Source of the DNA: Dactylosporangium sp. AC04546
GTDB lineage: Bacteria; Actinomycetota; Actinomycetes; Mycobacteriales; Micromonosporaceae
Length of the DNA: 64,000 nucleotides
Reading direction: 5' to 3'
NCBI RefSeq assembly: GCF_022095675.1
Contig: NZ_JAHYSG010000060.1
Location: forward strand, 10,593-74,592
Positions 44,544 to 51,154 of the stretch are shown here, piece after piece. Position 1 is the first letter of the stretch. Each line of letters opens with the position of its first letter. A program made the translations under genes and the position numbers. The notes beneath the pieces are model-generated. The model had not been told where the DNA came from, ran no database searches, and was given only the letters and a program-made list of their open reading frames with translations.

Positions 44544-46505
44544 TCAGTCGGCGCGGACCATCGGGAACGACACCAGCGCCGCGTTCGGGTCCGGCTCGGT
44601 CAGCGGGATCTCGGCGGTCAGCGTCGTGCCCCGCGCCGGCGGGCTGACCACGGCGAGCCGGCCGCCCAGGGCCTCGACGCGGTCGCGGAGGCCGATGAGG
44701 CCGGTGCCGCCGGCCGGGTCGGCCCCGCCGGTGCCGTCGTCACGCACGGCCAGCCAGACCCGACGGTCGTCGGCGGTGACCGTCACGCAGGCGACCGACG
44801 CCCCGGCGTGTTTGGCCACATTGGTCAGCGCCTCGGACACCACGTAGTAGACCGCCACCTCCACCCGTTCGGGCAACCGCCGGTCGACCTGCACCCGCAG
44901 GTCCACCGGCACGACGCTGCGCCGGGCCAGCGTGCGCAGCATCGGGCACACACCGCCCTGGGTCAGCAGCGCCGGGTGGATGCCGCGGGCGAGGTCCGTC
45001 ATGGACTCGTGGATCTCGGTGAGGTTCCGCACGGCACCGGTGAGCAGGTGCTGGACCGCCGGGTCCTCGGCCATCGCCGAGTCCCCCGCGATGCGCAGCC
45101 GCAGCGCCAGCGAGACGATCCGCTGCTGCGGACCGTCGTGCAGGTCCCGTTCGATCCGGCGCCGGGCGTCGTCGGCCGCGGCGACCAGCCGCACGCGGGA
45201 GGCGGCGAGCCGGGCCCGGTTCTCGGCGTTGGCGATCGCGGTGGCCACCAGCTCGGTGAACGCCTGCAGACGGGCCTCCGCGTCGGCGGGCACCGGCTCC
45301 GGCTGGTACGACCGGACGAGCGTGACGCCCCACAGCTCGCCGTCGACCACGATCGGCACGCCGACGCCGCGGTGGACCCCGAGCGCGCGCACCTGCTCGG
45401 CGATCGGCCCGGTGGCGGTGTCGTAGTCGATCCGCGCGGTGCGGTGGGTACTGCGGATCATGCCCACGAGGTCCTCACCGGTGATCGGCACGCCCGGCCG
45501 GTCGGGCAGCAGCTGCCCGTCCTCGTCGCGCTCCGAGACGGACGTGACGGTGCCGCCCGGCTCGTACCGGAACAGCCCGGTGTGCAACCCCCGGAAGAGC
45601 TGGTGCAGCTCCGCCGTCACCGCCGCGAACACCTCCGTGGGCGGCCCGCCGGCCGCGACCAGCGTGGCCACCCGGCGCAGTGCGGCCTGCTCGGCCAGCA
45701 GCGCCTGGGTCGCCTGCTGGCTGTCCCGCAGCGTGTCGAGGAGCTCCTGGCGGTCCAGGGCGCTGCCGACGATCCCCGACAGCGCCGGGCCGAGGTGGTC
45801 ACGGAGCCGGTCCACCGTCCCGGGCGGGGTGGTGTCCGCCACGATGAGCCGCACCGGACGCCCCTCCCGGTCGCGCAGGCGGAGCACGAGCGCGCCGGCC
45901 GTCTCGTCGGTGGCCTGGTCGGCGGCCTGGTCGGTGGCCCCCTCGGTGGCCTCGCCCGGACCCGGCGGGTCGCCGGCCTCGATCGACGCGTGGGAGAGAC
46001 CCAACCGGGCCGCGAGGTGCCGCGCCCCGGCCCGCAGCCCGGACGGCAGGTCGTCCTCGCCGAGGATGCGGCGCGCGAGCTCGGCGGAGATGTCCGCCTC
46101 GGCCGCCCGTTGCTGCGCCTCCGCCGTGCGGGACCGGGCGAGGTCGGCCAGCCCGCTGCTGAACAGCGCCACGACGGCGAACACCGCGACCCGCTGGAGG
46201 TCGTGGGCCACGGTCAGGTGCAGCCCGCTCGGCGGGACGAGGAAGTAGTTGAACGCCACCGTGCTGCCCAGCGCGGCCAGCAGGCCGAGCCCCGCGCCCC
46301 ACACGGTCGTCAGCGCCAGCACGCCGAGGATGTACAGCGCGGCGCTCGGCTGGCTGTCGGGGGTGGTGAGGCCGAGCACGGCCAGCACGGCCGTCTCCAG
46401 CGCGACGACGGCCACCGCGACGGCGACGCCGAGCACCTGCGACGGCGGCGACGCCGGCAGCAGCCAACGCATCAGCCGACGCCGGACGGCGTTGCGCACC
46501 GTCAT
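44544..46505 (-). CDS. Sensor histidine kinase with DUF4118 membrane domain and GAF domain
   Basis: A 653-residue kinase. Four hydrophobic helices in residues ~20-130 (with WGAGLGLLAALGSTVAFNYF) form a KdpD-like DUF4118 domain. A less clear linker domain follows. A GAF domain covers ~285-430 (AALRRVATLVAAGGPPTEVF to GVGVPIVVDGELWGVTLVR). The H-box is RRIERDLHDGPQQRIVSLAL near residue 452, and an HATPase_c domain (EALTNVAKHAGAS; GTGLIGLRDRVEALGG) ends the protein. It thus pairs with a NarL/DevR-type regulator, none of which is adjacent. DosS/DosT also combine GAF with this kinase class, which makes it a candidate sensor for the island. Confidence 0.88.
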   Translation of the reverse strand: MTVRNAVRRRLMRWLLPASPPSQVLGVAVAVAVVALETAVLAVLGLTTPDSQPSAALYILGVLALTTVWGAGLGLLAALGSTVAFNYFLVPPSGLHLTVAHDLQRVAVFAVVALFSSGLADLARSRTAEAQQRAAEADISAELARRILGEDDLPSGLRAGARHLAARLGLSHASIEAGDPPGPGEATEGATDQAADQATDETAGALVLRLRDREGRPVRLIVADTTPPGTVDRLRDHLGPALSGIVGSALDRQELLDTLRDSQQATQALLAEQAALRRVATLVAAGGPPTEVFAAVTAELHQLFRGLHTGLFRYEPGGTVTSVSERDEDGQLLPDRPGVPITGEDLVGMIRSTHRTARIDYDTATGPIAEQVRALGVHRGVGVPIVVDGELWGVTLVRSYQPEPVPADAEARLQAFTELVATAIANAENRARLAASRVRLVAAADDARRRIERDLHDGPQQRIVSLALRLRIAGDSAMAEDPAVQHLLTGAVRNLTEIHESMTDLARGIHPALLTQGGVCPMLRTLARRSVVPVDLRVQVDRRLPERVEVAVYYVVSEALTNVAKHAGASVACVTVTADDRRVWLAVRDDGTGGADPAGGTGLIGLRDRVEALGGRLAVVSPPARGTTLTAEIPLTEPDPNAALVSFPMVRAD

Positions 46506-46654
46506 GCGGCCTCCCGGGCGGCAAGCTGGTGTGCCGGGGACCGGCGCGGATCGCGCCGGTCCGGCACGCACACGTCGACCGTTCGCCTCCCCGGCGGCCG
46601 TCACCACCACCCGCCGGGGGTGACATCGGCACCGCCGGCGCGGGCCGGCCCCGC

Positions 46655-47236
46655 TCAGGCCCTGGGCCGGCGCACCTGGACGGTGGTGACACCCGGCGTG
46701 GTCCGCACGAGCGCCACCACCGCCTCCCGCTCGGCCTGGTCGTCGAACTCGCCGTCGACGGCCGCGGTGGCGTCGTGCACGGTCACCGGCCAGCGGCGCC
46801 GCCCGTCGGCGTAGACGTCGAGGCGGTGCTGCGCCTCGCGCTGCGCGGCGTCGTCGGTCGGCAGCAGCGTCCGCAGCACGTCGCAGCGGCTGACGACGCC
46901 GACGACGTGCTCCTCGACCACGACGGGCACGGTGTGCGCCTCGCGGCGGACCATGGCGTCGGCCAGGTCGGCGACGTCGGCCTCGGGCCACGCGGTCACC
47001 GGCAGGCCCGACATCACCTCCCGCACCCGCTGCCCGGACGGGTCCGCCGCCGCGCCGGCCCGGGCCTGGTTGCGCAGCAGGTCGACCTCACGCACGATGC
47101 CGACGAGCAGGTCGTGCTCGTCGACCACCGGGGCCGCGGTGATCGAGCGGCGCTCCAGCAGCGCCACCGCCTCCGAGACCGGTGCTTCGGCGTGCACGGT
47201 GTACGCCGGGGTGGTCATGATGTCCTTCGCGTGCAT
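46655..47236 (-). CDS. CBS-pair protein (Hrp1-like)
   Basis: A 193-residue protein. ATG 47236 follows GGAGGAGGAG. CBS1 (AKDIMTTPAYTVHAEAPVSE to GIVREVDLLRNQA) and CBS2 (REVMSGLPVTAWPEADVADL to GVVSRCDVLRTLL) are complete. The last ~50 residues (RRRWPVTVHDATAAVDGEFD to TTPGVTTVQV) look like a shortened BON domain. It lies 149 bp upstream of the sensor kinase on the same strand and may be in one operon with it, which would link adenylate sensing to signalling. Confidence 0.85.
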   Translation of the reverse strand: MHAKDIMTTPAYTVHAEAPVSEAVALLERRSITAAPVVDEHDLLVGIVREVDLLRNQARAGAAADPSGQRVREVMSGLPVTAWPEADVADLADAMVRREAHTVPVVVEEHVVGVVSRCDVLRTLLPTDDAAQREAQHRLDVYADGRRRWPVTVHDATAAVDGEFDDQAEREAVVALVRTTPGVTTVQVRRPRA

Positions 47237-47379
47237 CACTCCTCCTCCGTTCGTGTTGGTCGGTCGCCTCAAGCCTCCCGCCGGAAACGGTGCGGGCTCA
47301 CCCCGCACGGCATCGGTGGTGTGAACGCCTCTGCCGGGGGAAGGGCCCTACACGGCGATCTGAACGCACGGAGGTTGCT

Positions 47380-48351
47380 GTGACGACGAACGAGCCGGCG
47401 GCCGCGCTGCACCGGGCCGCGGAGGACGCGCTGCTCGCGCCCTCGATCCTGAACACCCAACCCTGGCACTGGCGGGTCGAGGGCGCGAACCTGGACCTGT
47501 ACGCGGACCCGGCCCGGCAGCTGCACGCCGCCGATCCGCACTGGGGCCTCATGGTCGTCAGCTGTGGTGCGGCCCTGCACCACGCACGGGTGTCGCTGCG
47601 GGCGGGCGGCTACGAGCCGGTGGTCCACCGCCGGCCCGACCCGCACCAACCGTGGCTGCTCGCCCGCATCCAGGCGGGCCGGGCGTGCCCGCCGTCACCG
47701 GCATCCCTGCGCACGTACCAGAGCCTGCGGCTGCGGCACACCGACCGGCGCGCGTTCGCGACCGACGTCCGGGTGCCCGCTGCCGTCATCGCCGGGCTCC
47801 GGTCGGCCGCCGAGGCCGAGCACGCGCACCTGTACCAGCTCGCACCGCAGGCCGTCGAGTACCTGCGCTACGCCGCGCAGGGCGCGCGGACCGCCGGCGC
47901 CCGGGACAAGGTCCACACGGCCGAGCTGCGGGACTGGACGTCACGCGGCGCCGATGACGGGGTACCGCCCGAGACCGTGGCGAAGCCGGCCGCGCGGCCG
48001 GTCCCCACGCGCGACTTCGGGCTCGGCTCCGAGGCGGCGCTGGATCCGGGACCCGGCGACGACCGCGCGGCGGAGTACCTGGTCGTGGCCACGGCCGGAG
48101 ACGACCCCACGGACTGGCTGCACGCCGGGGAGGCGACGAGCGCGGTCTGGCTCGCCGCGACCGTCGAGGGGCTGGCGATCTCGCCGATGAGCGACGTCAT
48201 CGAGGTCCCCGGTGCGCGGACGCTGCTGCGCAGCCTGCTGCACCCGACGGCGCAACCGCAGCTGGTCCTGCGGGCCGGCGTCGCCGGCGACGCCGACCCG
48301 CCCCCGCAGAGCCCGCGCCGGCCGGCGTCAGAGGCCATCGACGTCACCTGA
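47380..48351 (+). CDS. Acg-family nitroreductase-like protein
   Basis: A 323-residue paralogue. GTG 47380 follows GGAGG with a 5-nt spacer. Blocks: EDALLAPSILNTQPWHWRVE, GLMVVSCGAALHHARVSLRA, RLRHTDRRAF and WLHAGEATSAVWLAATVEGL. It heads a plus-strand series with the DUF1876 and GH65 genes (gaps of 17 and 5 bp), an arrangement that looks like one operon. A weak box-like sequence (CGGGGGAAGGGCCC, 47334-47347) lies 32 bp upstream. Confidence 0.86.
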   Translation: MTTNEPAAALHRAAEDALLAPSILNTQPWHWRVEGANLDLYADPARQLHAADPHWGLMVVSCGAALHHARVSLRAGGYEPVVHRRPDPHQPWLLARIQAGRACPPSPASLRTYQSLRLRHTDRRAFATDVRVPAAVIAGLRSAAEAEHAHLYQLAPQAVEYLRYAAQGARTAGARDKVHTAELRDWTSRGADDGVPPETVAKPAARPVPTRDFGLGSEAALDPGPGDDRAAEYLVVATAGDDPTDWLHAGEATSAVWLAATVEGLAISPMSDVIEVPGARTLLRSLLHPTAQPQLVLRAGVAGDADPPPQSPRRPASEAIDVT

Positions 48352-48368
48352 CACGCGAGGAGGTTGCC

Positions 48369-48644
48369 ATGACAACGACGAAACACTGGAGTGTCGAGGT
48401 CTCCATCGGCGAGAACGACGGCCGCACGTACGCCGAGGCCCGCCTGCAAACCAGCGACAACGACACCACCGAGCTGCGCGGGCACGGCGAGGCGCGCCTG
48501 AACCCGGCCGACGAGGACGTTCCGGAGATCGGCGACGAGGTGGCCGTGGCACGGGCGCTGTCCGACCTCGGACACCGCGTGCTGCTCGCGGCGGCGGCCG
48601 ACATCCGGGCGATCTCCGACGAGCCGGTGCATCTGCACCGATAG
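48369..48644 (+). CDS. DUF1876 family small protein
   Basis: A 91-residue protein starting MTTTKHWSVEVSIGENDGRT, with TYAEARLQTSDNDTTELRGH, DVPEIGDEVAVARALSDLGH and a helical end. This is the DUF1876 pattern, a small alpha/beta family restricted to actinomycetes and including Rv2632c, which lies in a mycobacterial dormancy locus. GAGGAGG precedes the ATG. Function is unknown. It sits between a nitroreductase and the GH65 gene in one likely transcript. Confidence 0.82.
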   Translation: MTTTKHWSVEVSIGENDGRTYAEARLQTSDNDTTELRGHGEARLNPADEDVPEIGDEVAVARALSDLGHRVLLAAAADIRAISDEPVHLHR

Positions 48645-48649
48645 GCGCG

Positions 48650-51049
48650 ATGGACGCGTGGACGTACCGGTTCGACGGGACCGGCCCGGCCGGCGAGGGC
48701 CTGCGCGAGGCGCTGTGCACTCTGGGCAACGGCTACCTCGCGACCCGGGGCGCCGTGCCGGAGTGCGACGCCGACGGAGTGCACTATCCGGGCACCTACG
48801 CCGCCGGCTGCTACAACCGCCTGCTCGACACGGTCGCCGGTGGGACGGTCGAGAACGAGAGCCTGGTGAACCTGCCGAACTGGCTGCCGTTGACGTTCCG
48901 GGCCGGGGACGGCCCGTGGCTGGGCCGCCCGGGCACCGAGGTCCTCGACGAGGACCATGAGCTCGACCTGCGCGGCGGCGTGCTGTCGCGCCGCCTGCGC
49001 GTGCGGGACAGCGCCGGGCGGACCACGGCGGTGACCCAGCTGCGGTTCGTGCACATGCGTGACCCGCACGTCTGCGGCCTGCGGGTCACGCTCACGCCGC
49101 AGGACTGGTCAGGAACGCTGACCGTACGGTCCGGGCTCGACGCCACCGTGCGCAACCGCGGGGTCGAACGCTACCGCGGGCTGTCGGACCGCCACCTGAC
49201 GCAGCTGACCGCCGGGCCTCTCGGGGCGGACGGTGTCGCGTGCTCGGTCGAGACCGGCCAGTCGCACGTGCGGGTCGCGCTGGCCGCCAACACCCGGGTG
49301 CTGCTGGACGGCCGCGCGACCGGCGTCGCCCGCGCGGGCGGGGAGCCCGGCCGCGCCGAGCAGGAGATCACCGTCCCGGTTTCCGCCGGCCGCCGGATCA
49401 CCGTCGAGAAGCTGGTCGTGGTGCACACCGCACGGGACAACGCGATCAGCGAGCCGTCCGTCGAGGCGCGGGAACACCTGGCCCGGCTCGCCGGCTTCGA
49501 GACGCTGCTGTACGAGCACCGGCTGGCGTGGCGGCAGCTGTGGCGGCGCTTCAGCTTCTCGCTGCGCGGCCCGCAGAGCCCCGCGCTGCCGGTGGTACGG
49601 CTGCATCTGTTCCATCTGCTGCAGACCGTGTCCGACCACAGCGCCGACCTCGACGCCGGTGTCCCGGCCCGCGGGCTGCACGGCGAGGCCTACCGCGGCC
49701 ACGTCCTGTGGGACGAGCTGTTCGTCTTTCCGATCCTGAACCTGCGCGCGCCGGTGCTGAGCCGGGCGCTGCTGCGCTACCGGTACCGGCGGCTCCCGAG
49801 GGCCCGTGCCGCCGCCGCTGACGACGGCCGCCCGGGGGCGATGTACCCGTGGCAGTCGGGCAGCGACGGGCGGGAGGAGAGCCAGCGGCTGCACCTCAAT
49901 CCGCTGTCCGGACGCTGGATCGCGGACGTCTCCAGGCTCCAGCGGCACGTCGGGCTGGCGGTGGCGTACAACACCTGGCAGTACTACGAGGTCACCGGCG
50001 ACCGTGAGTTCCTCGGCCGCGACGGCGCCGAGATGATCATCGAGGTCGCGCGGTACTTCGCCGCGCTGGCCGAGCACGACGACGCCCGCGACCGGTACGT
50101 CATCCGCGGCGTGATGGGCCCGGACGAGTTCCACACCGGCTATCCCGGCGCCGACCGGCCCGGCATCGACAACAACGCCTACACGAACATCCTCACCGTG
50201 TGGCTCATGCTGCGCGCGCTGGACGTGCTCGACGCGCTCGGCGCCGACCGGCGGGCCGAGCTGGCCGAGACGCTGCACCTCGACCCGGCCGAGCCCCGCC
50301 GCTGGGCGGACATCTCCCGCCGGATGTTCGTGCCCGTGCGCCCCGACGGGATCATCGAGCAGTTCGAGGGCTACGCCGGCCTGGCCGAGCTGGACTGGCC
50401 GACGTACCGCGACCGCTACGGCGACGTCCGCCGCCTCGACCGGATCCTCGAGTCGGAGGGCGACACCCCGAACCGGTACCAGGCCTCGAAGCAGGCCGAC
50501 GTGCTGATGCTGTTCTACCTGCTCTCCGCCGACGAGCTGGGCGAGCTGCTGCATCGCCTCGGCTACCGGCTGCCCGCCGACGCCATCGCGCGCACCGTCG
50601 AGTATTACCTGGCCCGCACCGCGCACGGCTCCACGCTCAGCGCGGTCGTCCACGCCTGGGTGCTCGCCCGCAACCATCGTGAGGAGGCGCTGCGGTACTT
50701 CGTCGAGGCCCTTTGCAGCGACGTCGCCGACATCCAGGGCGGTACGACCGCCGAAGGCATCCACCTGGCCGCGATGGCCGGGTCGGTCGACGTGCTGCAG
50801 CGCTGCTTCGCCGGCCTGGAGACCCGCGGCGGCGCGCTGCTGCTCAACCCCTACTGGCCGCGGCAGCTCGGCGTGCTGGAGTTCGACATCCGCTACCGCG
50901 GGCACCGGATCACCCTGCGGATCAGCGGCGCCACGGTGCGGGTGACGGCCGGCCCGGGCCGCCTGCCGCCGATCCGGGTGAACTGCCGGGACGAGGCCGT
51001 CGAGCTGGGCCCCGGCGAGGTCGTCCAGTTCCCCCTGCACCCGGCGTGA
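48650..51049 (+). CDS. Glycoside hydrolase family 65 protein (disaccharide phosphorylase or hydrolase)
   Basis: A 799-residue GH65 enzyme that cleaves an alpha-glucobiose such as trehalose, maltose or kojibiose. The N-terminal beta-sandwich opens TLGNGYLATRGAVPECDADG. The (alpha/alpha)6 barrel has GHVLWDELFVFPILNL, the general acid Glu in RGVMGPDEFHTGY (residue ~490), and ASKQADVLMLFYLL. HGSTLSAVVHAWVLAR corresponds to the phosphate-binding loop of phosphorylases, which argues for phosphorolysis. ATG 48650 lies 5 bp after the DUF1876 stop. Phosphorolysis saves one ATP per sugar, fitting an energy-limited state. Substrate cannot be fixed from sequence. Confidence 0.88.
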   Translation: MDAWTYRFDGTGPAGEGLREALCTLGNGYLATRGAVPECDADGVHYPGTYAAGCYNRLLDTVAGGTVENESLVNLPNWLPLTFRAGDGPWLGRPGTEVLDEDHELDLRGGVLSRRLRVRDSAGRTTAVTQLRFVHMRDPHVCGLRVTLTPQDWSGTLTVRSGLDATVRNRGVERYRGLSDRHLTQLTAGPLGADGVACSVETGQSHVRVALAANTRVLLDGRATGVARAGGEPGRAEQEITVPVSAGRRITVEKLVVVHTARDNAISEPSVEAREHLARLAGFETLLYEHRLAWRQLWRRFSFSLRGPQSPALPVVRLHLFHLLQTVSDHSADLDAGVPARGLHGEAYRGHVLWDELFVFPILNLRAPVLSRALLRYRYRRLPRARAAAADDGRPGAMYPWQSGSDGREESQRLHLNPLSGRWIADVSRLQRHVGLAVAYNTWQYYEVTGDREFLGRDGAEMIIEVARYFAALAEHDDARDRYVIRGVMGPDEFHTGYPGADRPGIDNNAYTNILTVWLMLRALDVLDALGADRRAELAETLHLDPAEPRRWADISRRMFVPVRPDGIIEQFEGYAGLAELDWPTYRDRYGDVRRLDRILESEGDTPNRYQASKQADVLMLFYLLSADELGELLHRLGYRLPADAIARTVEYYLARTAHGSTLSAVVHAWVLARNHREEALRYFVEALCSDVADIQGGTTAEGIHLAAMAGSVDVLQRCFAGLETRGGALLLNPYWPRQLGVLEFDIRYRGHRITLRISGATVRVTAGPGRLPPIRVNCRDEAVELGPGEVVQFPLHPA

Positions 51050-51082
51050 TCGGCCGCCGGTCGAGGGGAGGCACCCCGGCCC

Positions 51083-51111
51083 CCACATCCCGTGACCTTC
51101 GGCCGATGTGG
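51083..51111. promoter_or_regulatory. Box flanked by short inverted arms upstream of the acyltransferase gene
   Basis: CCACATC and GATGTGG enclose the box GTGACCTTCGGCCG (51092-51105), 49 bp before the start at 51155 and 43 bp after the GH65 stop. It is a shorter version of the box-in-hairpin arrangement at 27860 and 30764. Confidence 0.55.
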
Positions 51112-51154
51112 CCCGTCCAGGTCCGGGCCAGGGTGGACAGGAGGAGGTACCGCG

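Noticed and set aside
47334..47347. CGGGGGAAGGGCCC as a full box for the nitroreductase at 47380
   Set aside because: Only about ten of fourteen positions agree with the motif and the central CTTCG core is lost; kept as a weak note only.
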